Made by a program: the position numbers and the translations under genes. Shown here one piece after another: positions 17,388 to 27,442 of a stretch of DNA of 64,000 nucleotides. Source of the stretch: Gammaproteobacteria bacterium 45_16_T64 (GTDB lineage Bacteria > Pseudomonadota > Gammaproteobacteria > Pseudomonadales > Ketobacteraceae); the NCBI GenBank assembly GCA_002162955.1, contig MABD01000057.1, positions 289,754 to 353,753 of the forward strand. The letters run 5' to 3'. The first letter of the stretch is position 1; every line of letters begins with the position of its first letter. The notes under the pieces are model-generated. The model worked only from the letters and a program-made list of their open reading frames with translations. It was not told the origin of the DNA and ran no database searches.

Positions 17388-18026
17388 CTACAACTGACCA
17401 GACACTACCTGAAATAACTGGTCGAAATTTTCTATCAAATAATCAGGGCTTTTCTTGGCTAACATATCCGACTTACCATAGCCCCATGTCACCGAGGTCG
17501 ACAATATTCCTGCATCCTTTGCAGCATCAATATCGCGTACCTCATCTCCGACGTATATTGTCCGTTGATTACCCGAGCGGCCAACATTACGAATGACTTT
17601 TCGTAATTTTTTGGATTTACCAAACAGCGATACACCGCATTCAAAACCCACCATGTGATTACTTAGCCCAGCACCCAACACCGAGCGTATATTGGGCTCT
17701 GAATTTGAACTCACAACAGCCAATGTGCAATCTATCTCAGCAAGCTGTTTAATCGCATCCTCTACACCAGGGAATAATGGAATCTCCTCAATACTCTCTG
17801 CCATTTTAATTCTCACATGGGCAGCTATCGCCGGGACTTTCCATTTAGGCACCGCTAGATAATTCAATATATCAGCAAAATTCATGGAGCGAAGCAACTC
17901 AACCTCTTCATCATTAAGCTGCTTAAAGCCATATACCAACGCAACATCATTAACAACGCTGCGTAACCAAGGCAATGAATTTCCTAGCGTCCCATCAAAA
18001 TCAAAAATCACTAGCGGTGAAACCAC
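17388..18026 (-). CDS. HAD-family phosphatase (phosphoglycolate phosphatase-like)
   Basis: 212 residues with a GTG start preceded by GGGAG. Motif I is FDFDGTLGNS near the N-terminus (nucleophile D9, D11), motif II is VVSSNSE, and motif IV is YVGDEVRDIDAAKDAG. The short helical cap between motifs I and II is the C1 type seen in phosphoglycolate phosphatase and similar enzymes. Cytoplasmic. It sits 28 bases downstream of the PHA-synthase-like gene, so they are probably co-transcribed; the substrate is unknown. Confidence 0.85.
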   Translation of the reverse strand: MVSPLVIFDFDGTLGNSLPWLRSVVNDVALVYGFKQLNDEEVELLRSMNFADILNYLAVPKWKVPAIAAHVRIKMAESIEEIPLFPGVEDAIKQLAEIDCTLAVVSSNSEPNIRSVLGAGLSNHMVGFECGVSLFGKSKKLRKVIRNVGRSGNQRTIYVGDEVRDIDAAKDAGILSTSVTWGYGKSDMLAKKSPDYLIENFDQLFQVVSGQL

Positions 18027-18054
18027 TTTTACTCCCTAGTATGACAAATAGAAT

Positions 18055-19203
18055 TTAAACAGAGCGCTTTGCCAGCCATTCTGCAAGCCGCGGCCAAATA
18101 TGTATTGGCGCTTTACTACCTGATAATATGCCCATGTGCCCACCAGGCACATCCATTACCGTTCGATCTCGGCTGTTTACATGATCAAGAATAGCAACAC
18201 TATTATCCCTCGTCACTATTGGATCCTTATCGCCACACACCAATAACAGATTTGCATTAATATTACTCACATCACCTTTATTCTCATCCCCAGATATCGG
18301 CAACTTCCCCTTCGTTAGAATATTTTCAGCACACAGGTAATGCACTATGTCCTGCATTGCGCCTCCAGGATAAGCAAGCATATCATCTAGAAACGCACTA
18401 TTGGTCGCATGTGAAACCACATATTCTTCATCATGCAAATTCTTAAGCAAATCCACATACCCCTGAATACTACCAACAGGATTCGTTAACTTAAATGCCA
18501 ATGCATTCATCCAACCAGGGGATCGCCACCAGCGCTTGGGGCTATCATGAACTTGCCAGCCAGTTGTCTTTTTCAACCACGTTAGCTGCTTATCTAAGCG
18601 CTGATATTGCTTACCAAGATCGCCATTTGAATGATAATCAAACGGCGCCCCTACCAGTGCTATATTCACAATATCCGGATCACCCAATGCCGCATAACAG
18701 GTACTAAATAGACCACCTAGACTCCAGCCATGGAGGCTTAGTTGCTGTTCACCGCTGTGCTTTCTTACTTCAGCCAGTAATTCCGGTAACTTCTCGGCAA
18801 AATAGGTCGATAAGGTAAAGTGATTGTGAGGCCACTGCGGTACTCCCCAATCAACAAGGTACAATTCAAAACCTTTGGCACGTAAATAACGTACCAAGCT
18901 GCGCTCTTGAAAAAGATCATAGATATACATATTCGCAGCCAATGGTGCAACAATGACAAGCGGGATTCGGAATGACTCTTTCTCAACCGTGACATCAGAA
19001 TCACCCACTTTGATAGTGGACTCCTGAATAGGCGGGTAATAGCGTAGCTGAACAATATCATCTTCATAGACTACGTCATGCGGGGTCTTCCCTGCCTGCA
19101 CTAAGGACTCAGCCTCCAGGAAACGTTTTCGTGCGTTTTTCACTACACGACCAACGACTTGACCAGGTCTTCGTTGAATACCCATATCTGCTATCTCTGA
19201 CAT
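18055..19203 (-). CDS. Poly(hydroxyalkanoate) synthase-like alpha/beta hydrolase with Ser nucleophile
   Basis: 382 residues, length and pattern of class III PHA synthase subunit PhaC: PLVIVAPLAANMYIYDL opening, YLVDWGVPQ, then the lipase box HGWSLGG, the Asp in CGDKDP (about 327) and His in PGGHMG (about 356). In true PHA synthases the lipase box carries Cys (GxCxGG); here position 161 is Ser. It may be a hydrolase or acyltransferase of the PhaC family rather than a polymerising synthase. No phaE subunit or phaA/phaB genes are adjacent. A phasin-like gene lies 2.4 kb away. Likely co-transcribed with the HAD phosphatase. Confidence 0.75.
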   Translation of the reverse strand: MSEIADMGIQRRPGQVVGRVVKNARKRFLEAESLVQAGKTPHDVVYEDDIVQLRYYPPIQESTIKVGDSDVTVEKESFRIPLVIVAPLAANMYIYDLFQERSLVRYLRAKGFELYLVDWGVPQWPHNHFTLSTYFAEKLPELLAEVRKHSGEQQLSLHGWSLGGLFSTCYAALGDPDIVNIALVGAPFDYHSNGDLGKQYQRLDKQLTWLKKTTGWQVHDSPKRWWRSPGWMNALAFKLTNPVGSIQGYVDLLKNLHDEEYVVSHATNSAFLDDMLAYPGGAMQDIVHYLCAENILTKGKLPISGDENKGDVSNINANLLLVCGDKDPIVTRDNSVAILDHVNSRDRTVMDVPGGHMGILSGSKAPIHIWPRLAEWLAKRSV

Positions 19204-19328
19204 ACCTGCAATCCTTTCACTACTACCAATAAGAAAGCAGGCATTTTATTGCATTTATAACTCAATAACATTCACCGAGAATGACAACTAAGGTGCCGTT
19301 ATGGCCAACTTTGCCACACTACTTATGG

Positions 19329-19757
19329 TTACCCTTTACAAAAAACTTCTGCGGCTTGATACACCTGGTCATTATTATCAAAAAAGACATTTTCTAAGGC
19401 ACCTAGGATATTCATATATTCGGGGCTTTCATCATCAAAAAAACGAGCCAAATACGAACGCCTCTCACCCAAATCTTGCTGTGGAGCCCCCTCTGGGAAC
19501 AAGGCTAAAATCTCTGCAAAATTATCGGCAAGGGTCTCCATTCCCACTTTTCGGTATGCTTCGACGAACCACTGATAATCGACATTTTCTTCAATATCAT
19601 CTTCAAAAAAAGTAATAAACCCGCCCTTATCGATAATCCCTTGAGCACTGACACAAAGTATCACTGACTTATCAGGCTCCCCTATTGCACGCAAATCCAC
19701 ATCCTTGTCGTCATATTTTGCAAAAATTGCGTCTACTGCCTGATACGTGCCGCTCAT
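19329..19757 (-). CDS. DMP19/DUF4375 family protein
   Basis: 142 residues, acidic. The core segment KGGFITFFEDDIEENVDYQW resembles the DMP19 (DUF4375) hallmark in which GG-F-x-FF is followed by an acidic and aromatic stretch; EAYRKVGMETLADNF is the following helix. In the DMP19 of Neisseria the protein is a DNA mimic that binds a regulator, but most family members are uncharacterised. A good ribosome-binding site (AAAGGT) precedes the ATG. Stand-alone, 125 bases before the PhaC-like gene. Confidence 0.65.
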   Translation of the reverse strand: MSGTYQAVDAIFAKYDDKDVDLRAIGEPDKSVILCVSAQGIIDKGGFITFFEDDIEENVDYQWFVEAYRKVGMETLADNFAEILALFPEGAPQQDLGERRSYLARFFDDESPEYMNILGALENVFFDNNDQVYQAAEVFCKG

Positions 19758-19880
19758 AAGATTACCTTTTAATCCACAATCAATTTAGTACAAATCCAGT
19801 TCATTATGCACCGCTTGAATATGCAATGGCAACGGATAGATTATGCGCTTAGTTGTTCTAAGAGATTGTATTTCAAGGCA

Positions 19881-19920
19881 ATCTGCCCAGTGGAGGGGTA
19901 CACCCCGCCTCTAGGCAGAT
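19881..19920 (-). terminator. Long hairpin after the PIN-PhoH gene
   Basis: ATCTGCC pairs with GGCAGAT, with an inner GAGGGG/CCCC-rich stem, ending 8 bases beyond the stop of the PIN-PhoH gene. No T-run, so terminator function is inferred. Confidence 0.45.
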
Positions 19921-19928
19921 ATCAGATA

Positions 19929-21317
19929 TTACAGGTGGGATTCAGCGTATTCTGCCAATAGCGACCGGGGCACGCCATTTAGCTGAACACTCGCGCCATG
20001 AGGAAAACCCTTAAACCGCTCAGACATATAAGTGAGTCCTGAGCTTGTAGGGGATAAATAGGGCGTGTCTATTTGGGCCAAATTCCCTAAACAAACGACC
20101 TTGCTCCCCTCCCCGGCCCGCGTAATAATCGTTTTAATTTGATGTGGCGTTAGATTCTGGCATTCATCAATAAGGATCATGCTGCGCTGAAAGCTTCTTC
20201 CGCGAATATAATTTAGCGCTTTGAATTGAATGTTGGCTTTCGTTTTTACATACTCGATACTACCTTGAGGGCTTTCATCATTGGAGTGAAGCGCTTCGAT
20301 ATTATCTGTTATTGCCCCAAGCCAAGGGTCCATTTTTTCTTCTTCCGTACCTGGAAGAAAACCTTGGTCCTCTGCCAACGGAGGCGTACTTCTAGTCACG
20401 ATTATTTTGTTATAGCGTTTGCTTTCGATCGTCATTTCAATCGCGGCCGCCAACGCCAAAATGGTTTTTCCCGAGCCGGCCGCACCGGTTAGGTTCACTA
20501 AGTGAATATCGGGATCCAGTAATTCATTTAGCGCCATTGCTTGGTAGATATTTCTTGGCACTAGGCCCCAAGCCTCTTGCTGCATTAATCCGTCTTTACG
20601 CAAATGCTGAACCAAAATATGTTCATCATTAATCTCTTTAATCTTGCCAACAAAATCTCGCTCATCCAATACAAACTGATTAAGAAAAACCTCTTCTTCA
20701 AACGTATCCCTCGGGATAGAATGATACGTTGCACTTCCTCTTTGTATGGTTTCTACCGTACTGACTTGATCCCAAAACTCCCCAACAAAAGAGATATACC
20801 CTTTAGTCAGCTGCTTCACGTCCGACACTAACTGATCATTGTGATAATCTTCTGCCTTTATATTGCAAGCTCGTGCTTTTAACCTCATATTAATGTCTTT
20901 GGTCACTAACGCATAAAGACAATCAGGGTTTTCCTGTTGCAACTGTACAACTCGATTGATAATGATATTGTCATTGGTATTGTTTGCTAAACACGTCTCT
21001 GGCGGCTCTCCAGGTTTATTCGTGACAACAGCAATACGCCCCTTGGTCGGTTCACCCTCTTCCCTATATATCGGTACCCCACCATCCAAACGTTCAGGTG
21101 GAACATCACCGATCAACTGATCAATAAGGCGCACAGCGGCACGACACTCAGCCGCAACAGATTTGTTTCCGGTTTTTAATTTATCCAGTTCTTCAAGAAC
21201 TGTCATAGGAATAATAACGAGGTGTTCGGCAAAATTAAGAATGGAATTGGGATCGTGAATTAATACATTTGTATCGAGTACGTAGGCTTTTCGGGCGTAA
21301 ACACAATTAGAGTCCAT
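19929..21317 (-). CDS. PIN-PhoH fusion protein (PhoH2 type)
   Basis: 462 residues. The N-terminal PIN domain opens with YVLDTNVLIHDP (first catalytic Asp) and has a conserved LEELDKLK and DINMRLKA later in the domain. The C-terminal PhoH domain has Walker A GAAGSGKT and Walker B SMILIDECQN. PhoH2 proteins are RNA helicase-RNases: the ATPase feeds RNA to the PIN nuclease. In many bacteria they are found with the antitoxin-like PhoAT, which is not evident here. GAGGAT precedes the ATG. Transcribed as a single gene. Confidence 0.9.
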   Translation of the reverse strand: MDSNCVYARKAYVLDTNVLIHDPNSILNFAEHLVIIPMTVLEELDKLKTGNKSVAAECRAAVRLIDQLIGDVPPERLDGGVPIYREEGEPTKGRIAVVTNKPGEPPETCLANNTNDNIIINRVVQLQQENPDCLYALVTKDINMRLKARACNIKAEDYHNDQLVSDVKQLTKGYISFVGEFWDQVSTVETIQRGSATYHSIPRDTFEEEVFLNQFVLDERDFVGKIKEINDEHILVQHLRKDGLMQQEAWGLVPRNIYQAMALNELLDPDIHLVNLTGAAGSGKTILALAAAIEMTIESKRYNKIIVTRSTPPLAEDQGFLPGTEEEKMDPWLGAITDNIEALHSNDESPQGSIEYVKTKANIQFKALNYIRGRSFQRSMILIDECQNLTPHQIKTIITRAGEGSKVVCLGNLAQIDTPYLSPTSSGLTYMSERFKGFPHGASVQLNGVPRSLLAEYAESHL

Positions 21318-21541
21318 GGTTCATCCTCAAACAAGTCAGGTAAATTCAACATAGATCGTAGAAACTCTTTCTCTCTATTGAACGCCACCTCCTTATCCAA
21401 CCTGGACGTCCCCTACTTACATCAGCAAGGGCTTGGTTCGAACACTTATTGGTTGTTCTTAAATGTTACTCTCAGCTTATGCCATAAATATAATTTGGCA
21501 AACTATTTTTACAGTTTGATGAAACTATACCCTAGATCGTT

Positions 21542-22282
21542 TTATTGATGCTCATCAAGCATTTGTTGCATTAACAGGGTGAGTTCCGTGTGCCATTTAT
21601 CAACAGCCGCATTAAATTCATCTTCGCTCAATCCATCAACAACAGGTGGTTTTTGAGGCTCACTCAAGTAGTGAACTAAATTGACAGGCCTGGGCAATAA
21701 CGATAGCCCCAATCCTCGAATCATCGTCGCTGGCAATTTAAATTGCCGGTAGATCATTTTGGTTAAGCGGTTCTCGTATACGGTATAGAGGTCATCCGCA
21801 CCAGGGCAACAGGATAACACTATTGGCGTCTGGGTTTTGACTGCAAGGCGCACAAAACCCTTCCTTGATTCCCAGCGAACTTGATATTTCTCAGTAGATG
21901 GTCGCAAGGCTTCCCTCATTCCGCCAGGTGCAACCAATACCAATTGCTCCCTATCGGTCAGTAAGAACTCGGCGACCTTTGGGTTGGCAGGGACTGCACC
22001 CGCTTTCGATATCGCGCGGCCTATAGAGGGAACATAAAAAAGAGAATTGTCCGCTAAACTACGTACGATCCTTCCTGTTGTTTCATTCACTTTTTTGGAT
22101 AACAGCGCGTTATCATAAGTCGCAAAGCTGTGATTAACCGCAATGATACACCGCCCTTCAAGCGGAATATTGTTGATCCCAATCACCTCATGGCGATGGT
22201 ATCGAGATACCGGTCCATACAACTTATTTGAACGCTTAACCGCGCTTGCATCTGGCTCATGGTATCTTCGATCAACTTTCAT
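21542..22282 (-). CDS. Lysophospholipid acyltransferase-like protein
   Basis: 246 residues. The LPLAT/AGPAT-like signature begins with an INNIPLEGRCIIAVNHSFATYDNALL block (H followed five residues later by D, where the classic motif has four) and continues with VAPGGMREAL, the PGGxRE acceptor loop typical of DGAT/TMEM68-like acyltransferases. No clear N-terminal membrane helix, so probably a peripheral membrane enzyme that acylates a glycerolipid or similar. Good ribosome-binding site (AAGGGTG). Transcribed alone, divergent from the HDOD kinase gene. Confidence 0.75.
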   Translation of the reverse strand: MKVDRRYHEPDASAVKRSNKLYGPVSRYHRHEVIGINNIPLEGRCIIAVNHSFATYDNALLSKKVNETTGRIVRSLADNSLFYVPSIGRAISKAGAVPANPKVAEFLLTDREQLVLVAPGGMREALRPSTEKYQVRWESRKGFVRLAVKTQTPIVLSCCPGADDLYTVYENRLTKMIYRQFKLPATMIRGLGLSLLPRPVNLVHYLSEPQKPPVVDGLSEDEFNAAVDKWHTELTLLMQQMLDEHQ

Positions 22283-22576
22283 ACGTCACCCTTACTGCTT
22301 TCACTCTGTCACTTGGAGGGGCGAGATTCTCCCATATATTATCTACCACAACACAGACCAAAAACGACAGAATATGCATAGCATCCCACCAAAACAAATA
22401 TTGTTAGGTAAATAAGCGTAAAAAACACCCCTTTTTAGCTCAGAATGGTCTATATAAAGAAGATATATAGGTACAACAGTACAGATCAGAACGATATACT
22501 CAAAGTACATTTTGTAAGCTGTATTGACCAGTTACTGGTCCATCCCAAGGAACAAGCAGAAGACGGAGTTTCGAAT

Positions 22577-24832
22577 ATGCAGCGACAACGCGCATATTCC
22601 AAAACAATAAAAATAATGGAACAACATCTATCTAGCCATACAGAAGCGACATCGTATTTTGATGATCACTCACCTAGCAACAGTATTCGCAAGTTATTGT
22701 CGCTCCCCCATGTGCTACTGCCGACCCTCAACCAAACAATGGAGGCACAGCAAAACCCTGTACCTCTATATAATCTACTTCGATACGACGCAGCATTGGT
22801 GGCTCGATCTCTTGAGATTCAGCGAAAATCCCATACCAGGCAACCAGCGCTACCAACAACCAATAGCGTACAACAACGCCTGTTAGATACCTCATCAAAA
22901 ACGGTTAAAGGATTAGTACTTTCTACGTTTCATGATCGAAATGGCATCTACACTTGCGGCAGTGCACTGGCGCAGGAATACCTCAAGGAGCAGTGGCTAA
23001 CAAGCCTACAGTGCGGGTTCTTGGCGCGCTCCCTCGCGCTTCAAGTGGATTACCATGACCCTGAAGAAGCCTATTTCGCGGGATTACTGCATAATATCGG
23101 GCAGTTAATTTTCCACGCAGAAGATAGCGACGAATACCTTAATAGTTGCGTATATAAAGCACCCAAAAATACCTCATCCAACACCGACAACAACACATTA
23201 CTCGCGCTGGAGAGCAGGCGCTTTTATATCAACCACTGTGAACTGGGTGCAACAGTATGTAAGTCCTGGAATTTATCCAAACAATTGCAAGATGCTATTC
23301 GATTTCACCACGCAGATTCACACCAAATAGCAGACGCCCATATACTGACACGTATTGTCAATATCAGTAGAGCCATTACAGAGGGTGAGTTCACTCGGTT
23401 CAATCAGTGCACCGACTCGGTAACATCATTACTCGCGATGCCTCGAGACCATGTTGCACCAATAATCGAGTCTGCTATTGCCCAGGTAAGTGATGTCATA
23501 CGAGCGCTGGCTATCCCATTATCTGACAATATCGTTCGGCAAAATCTTGTCCCTATCCACGACAACGATTGTGATCATGCCCCTCTCCAGGATGCCATCA
23601 AACTCAACCAGCTAACAAGAGAAATACATTTCTGCGGTATTCTAGAAACCGTCAAAGGGTCATTAGCCGACGCAAATAATGAAGCCGAGATACAACAGGA
23701 AGTTCAAACGGCTGCGGCAACATTATTCGACACTGAATCGGTATATTTTTTTGATATCGATCACGCGAAGAACAGCATCAGAGGAAACAATCGAATAGAC
23801 AGCCATTGTCTTACTAACGAACTCTCAATTCGAATAGAAAAAGGCAGGAGCATTCTCGCCGACGCGTTAATACATAAGCAATGTGTCGACACATTTGAAT
23901 ATTCAAATGACGACATTTCTATTGTTGATCAGGAGATATTGCACCAAGCTTCATCGAAATACCTGGTCTGTTTTCCACTCTTCCTCAATGAACAGCCCTT
24001 CTCTCTCGTTGCCTTTGCCGTAAATGAGAACGATCTTTTGCGACTGCCATCAAACCGAAAACATGTAGAGTATTTTTCACATGCAATCGCTAAGTCACTA
24101 CTCCATGTTAAAAACAAGTGCGAACAGTTTGATTCAGTACTTAACGCCGAACGCTCACTCTACCAGACAAAGCTAAAACGCATGACTCATGAAGTTAACA
24201 ATCCACTAAGCATCGCACAAAACCACCTACACATCTTATCTGTCTCAGAATCAATGACACAACAACAACAAGAATCATTGCATATCGTTCAAGAAGAAAT
24301 AAGCAGGGCCTCCAACTTACTAAAACTTCAAATAGACAATAGTTTGTCAAATAAAACAACCCAACACCCTGTCAATATCAACGAAACGCTAAGTGACCTA
24401 CTGCTAATTTTCGAAGATGGCCTACCGCAGGACCATTCCATTGACACTGAAAGACACCTGGATAAGAACCTCCCCCCTATCCACCTGGATGACACTAAGC
24501 TAAAACAAGTCCTTACCAATTTGATCAAGAATGCATTTGAATCCCTCAACAATGACGGTTGGATTTGCGTTAAAACCCACGACAACGTCATTGTTAATGG
24601 CCGCCAATTTATTGAAATTCAAATTGCCGACGATGGTCCCGGCATACCTCCGAATATTATTGATCAATTATTTTCTCCAATCTCATCCTCAAAAGGCACT
24701 TGTCATAACGGGATCGGGCTTAGTATCGTTAAAGAATTAACCGATCAGCTAAAGGGTTTTGTGAGCTACCGCAGAGAATCTGATGGAATTACACAATTTA
24801 GCGTGTTTTTTCAGAGGAAAACAGAAATCTAA
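22577..24832 (+). CDS. HDOD-domain histidine kinase
   Basis: About 751 residues from the ATG at 22577, which has GGAG 8 bases upstream; the open frame reaches back to 22445 without a clear ribosome-binding site. Order: HDOD domain in the first 300 residues (AGLLHNIGQLIF-type HD-like segments), a GAF-like region (about residues 350-550), then the kinase core with MTHEVNNPLS (phospho-accepting His), LIKNAFES (N box), ADDGPGIP (G1) and a GIGLSIVKEL glycine-rich lid. No transmembrane segment, so a soluble sensor. The next gene, 87 bases on, encodes a REC-PAS-GGDEF-EAL protein, the likely phosphotransfer partner. Confidence 0.88.
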   Translation: MQRQRAYSKTIKIMEQHLSSHTEATSYFDDHSPSNSIRKLLSLPHVLLPTLNQTMEAQQNPVPLYNLLRYDAALVARSLEIQRKSHTRQPALPTTNSVQQRLLDTSSKTVKGLVLSTFHDRNGIYTCGSALAQEYLKEQWLTSLQCGFLARSLALQVDYHDPEEAYFAGLLHNIGQLIFHAEDSDEYLNSCVYKAPKNTSSNTDNNTLLALESRRFYINHCELGATVCKSWNLSKQLQDAIRFHHADSHQIADAHILTRIVNISRAITEGEFTRFNQCTDSVTSLLAMPRDHVAPIIESAIAQVSDVIRALAIPLSDNIVRQNLVPIHDNDCDHAPLQDAIKLNQLTREIHFCGILETVKGSLADANNEAEIQQEVQTAAATLFDTESVYFFDIDHAKNSIRGNNRIDSHCLTNELSIRIEKGRSILADALIHKQCVDTFEYSNDDISIVDQEILHQASSKYLVCFPLFLNEQPFSLVAFAVNENDLLRLPSNRKHVEYFSHAIAKSLLHVKNKCEQFDSVLNAERSLYQTKLKRMTHEVNNPLSIAQNHLHILSVSESMTQQQQESLHIVQEEISRASNLLKLQIDNSLSNKTTQHPVNINETLSDLLLIFEDGLPQDHSIDTERHLDKNLPPIHLDDTKLKQVLTNLIKNAFESLNNDGWICVKTHDNVIVNGRQFIEIQIADDGPGIPPNIIDQLFSPISSSKGTCHNGIGLSIVKELTDQLKGFVSYRRESDGITQFSVFFQRKTEI

Positions 24833-24919
24833 TCTATAGTTGTAGGCAAATTTTTAGAAGTGTTAGCAAGCAGATAAAGCACAACACTATCCGCAGAAAA
24901 ATAACACAGGGACAATTGC

Positions 24920-27130
24920 ATGGCTATTTCAAACCCAGAGTTCTCATCATCCATTCCAAAAAAGAAGATACACACAATACTCGCCATTGATGACAAACCT
25001 GACCTATTGACAAGCATGCAATCTTTGCTGAGCCTTTATCGGTATCAAGTGCTCACTGCCTCGGGCGGACACTCCGCGATAAACACCATTCGCACCAACA
25101 CTATAGACCTCATTATTCTTGATCTAAAAATGCCAGATCTTAATGGCCATCAGGTCATGGACTATCTTAACCAAAACAATATTGATATTCCTGTCGTGGT
25201 GGTGAGCGGAGAATCATCATTCGATGCTGTAACACGAGCATTAAAAAGTGGCGCTCATGATTTCATCCGTAAACCCTACGTTGCCGAAGAGCTACTCAAT
25301 GCCGTAAAGCATGCCCTGCAAGAACGTATGCTGGTGAATGAAAACATCGCCATGCAAGAGCAAATTAAACACTCTGAACATCTACATCGCTTTATGGTGA
25401 ATAACTCACCGGACATTATCTATATCTTGGATCAGCATGGGCACATCACCTATCTAAATGACAGCACACTGAACTTGATCAATTATGAGAAAACGGAACT
25501 CATAGGAAAGCACTTCAGTCAATTGACCAGCGAAGATGAATTGAGAAAACACCCCTATACCATCAATGAAAGAAGAAAAGGCAGTCGCAAAACCCGTAAT
25601 TGTGAAATTCAAATGAAGCGCAAAGTTCAATATAGCAATATTGAAAAAACGGGTACGCTCTCAGTACCCTTCGAAATCAGCTCAATGGGCATCTATAACG
25701 AAGACCCCATTACCGGGGATAGTGTTTTCGCTGGATCTTACGGTATTGCTAGAGATATTACTGCCCGTAAGCAAGCGGAGTCGGTCATTCGATTCCAAGC
25801 ATATCATGATCTATTAACAGGGCTCCCTAACCGCTCCCTATTGAAAGACAGAACATCGCTTGCCATTTCACAGGGGCGTAGAAACAACCACAAGGTTGCG
25901 ATGATATTTCTCGACTTAGACCGCTTTAAGATTGTGAACGATTCTCTTGGGCATGACATTGGAGATCAACTTCTACAGGCAGTCAGTCGCCGTTTGCAAA
26001 GCTGCCTCAGAGAGGGCGATACATTATCTAGACTCGGAGGCGATGAATTCGCGTTGCTTCTACCGAACATCGCAGAGCAGCAAGACGCGGTATCGGTTGC
26101 AGAAAAAATGCTCCACGTACTGGATTCAGCATTTCATGTCGATGGACATGACTTGCATCTCACCGGTAGTTTAGGCATCGCCCTCTACCCTGATCACGGC
26201 GACGATATGGAAACGCTGATCAAGAATGCTGACCTCGCGATGTACTCGATTAAGGGCAACGGTAAAAACGGACTGACAATCTATACCAGTGAAATGAGCA
26301 AAGCTCAGTTATCCCGCATCTCTCTTGAGCACGATATGCATACAGCGCTAGAAAAAGAGGAATTTGACGTCGTTTATCAACCCATGATTAACGCACACAC
26401 CGATACTCTAAAAGGGTTTGAGGCCCTTGTACGCTGGCATCACCCAACCGATGGCATTCTCTACCCCAAAGATTTCCTGTCAATCGCAGAAGAAAATGGT
26501 TGCATCATCCCTATCGGTGAAAAAGTTCTGGATAGGGTGTGTTCCGATATAAAACGATGGAACAACCCTACTCTACAAATATCGATGAACATCTCTGCGT
26601 TACAGGTTAATCATCATGGTTTTGTGGACATGTTAACGTCCTACCTCGAACACTACGGAATAAAGGGAAGCCAAATAGAGCTGGACATCACTGAAAACAC
26701 TATCATGTCTGACCATATCCAATCCATCGAAAAACTCAAACAGCTATCTGATTTAGGTATCACTATCGCTATTGATGACTTTGGCTCCGGCTACTCATCC
26801 CTTAGCCATTTACATAGCTTCCCGATTAACACACTTAAGTTAGATAAATCCTTTATTGAATCTATCGATGGCAAACCCAAAGAAGCCTGTATCATCAATG
26901 CAATTATCGCCATGGCAAACGGTTTAAATATGAACCTAATCGCTGAAGGGGTTGAAACTGAACAACAATACCATTATCTAAGAAATCTTGGCTGCCATCA
27001 AATGCAAGGACACCTGTTCAGTGAGCCTGTTAGTTACAACATGGCGGAATATATGATCCGCCATCCCGAAAGCTCCTTAAGCGCGATTTCTCTCGGAAGT
27101 GACATTCCTATTTTAGAGACCCCCCAATAA
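24920..27130 (+). CDS. Receiver-PAS-GGDEF-EAL response regulator (c-di-GMP metabolism)
   Basis: 736 residues. REC domain with DIDKP-type acidic pocket and phosphoacceptor Asp68 in LILDLKMPD; a PAS domain about residues 150-285; a GGDEF domain with intact RLGGDEFALL and an upstream RxxD inhibitory site (REGD, five residues before GGDEF); an EAL domain with FEALVRW, MNISALQ, DITEN, IDDFGSGYSSL, LDKSF and AEGVE. All catalytic residues for both diguanylate cyclase and phosphodiesterase activity are present, so the protein could be bifunctional, switched by phosphorylation from the upstream HDOD kinase. Confidence 0.92.
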   Translation: MAISNPEFSSSIPKKKIHTILAIDDKPDLLTSMQSLLSLYRYQVLTASGGHSAINTIRTNTIDLIILDLKMPDLNGHQVMDYLNQNNIDIPVVVVSGESSFDAVTRALKSGAHDFIRKPYVAEELLNAVKHALQERMLVNENIAMQEQIKHSEHLHRFMVNNSPDIIYILDQHGHITYLNDSTLNLINYEKTELIGKHFSQLTSEDELRKHPYTINERRKGSRKTRNCEIQMKRKVQYSNIEKTGTLSVPFEISSMGIYNEDPITGDSVFAGSYGIARDITARKQAESVIRFQAYHDLLTGLPNRSLLKDRTSLAISQGRRNNHKVAMIFLDLDRFKIVNDSLGHDIGDQLLQAVSRRLQSCLREGDTLSRLGGDEFALLLPNIAEQQDAVSVAEKMLHVLDSAFHVDGHDLHLTGSLGIALYPDHGDDMETLIKNADLAMYSIKGNGKNGLTIYTSEMSKAQLSRISLEHDMHTALEKEEFDVVYQPMINAHTDTLKGFEALVRWHHPTDGILYPKDFLSIAEENGCIIPIGEKVLDRVCSDIKRWNNPTLQISMNISALQVNHHGFVDMLTSYLEHYGIKGSQIELDITENTIMSDHIQSIEKLKQLSDLGITIAIDDFGSGYSSLSHLHSFPINTLKLDKSFIESIDGKPKEACIINAIIAMANGLNMNLIAEGVETEQQYHYLRNLGCHQMQGHLFSEPVSYNMAEYMIRHPESSLSAISLGSDIPILETPQ

Positions 27131-27442
27131 TTTTGCCGCTTTCGTTAGTCTTACTACCCGCTTAAGACAACAGCAACATAATGAGCAGTTGCATGAATGG
27201 ATCACCCTGCGGAAACCCAATGTTACATTACGCCATAAAAATGCGACAACATTGCGTGACTCCACAGTCTCTTTAGAATCTGTGCTTATTTACCATTTTT
27301 GTCTATTGAATGAACGTTATTCGCCTTGTATCATGCGCGCCAAAACATAAGACCCGAATTACACCGGGCGACGAGTAAATAACGTAGCAAGACGCTACTT
27401 ACTTCTGTCGATAAAACGGCGCACCACATACGGGTCAAGAAT
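27131..27442. other. Spacer between the GGDEF-EAL gene and a small ORF
   Basis: About 310 bases without a supported gene. It contains GTAGCAAGACGCTAC, a short hairpin, and A/T-rich DNA that may hold a promoter for the small open frame at 27443. I looked for a GEMM-type c-di-GMP riboswitch because of the neighbouring c-di-GMP gene and found no convincing match. Confidence 0.4.

Noticed and set aside
27131..27442. Possible c-di-GMP riboswitch upstream of the small ORF
   Set aside because: The hairpins present do not match the GEMM conserved core as I know it.
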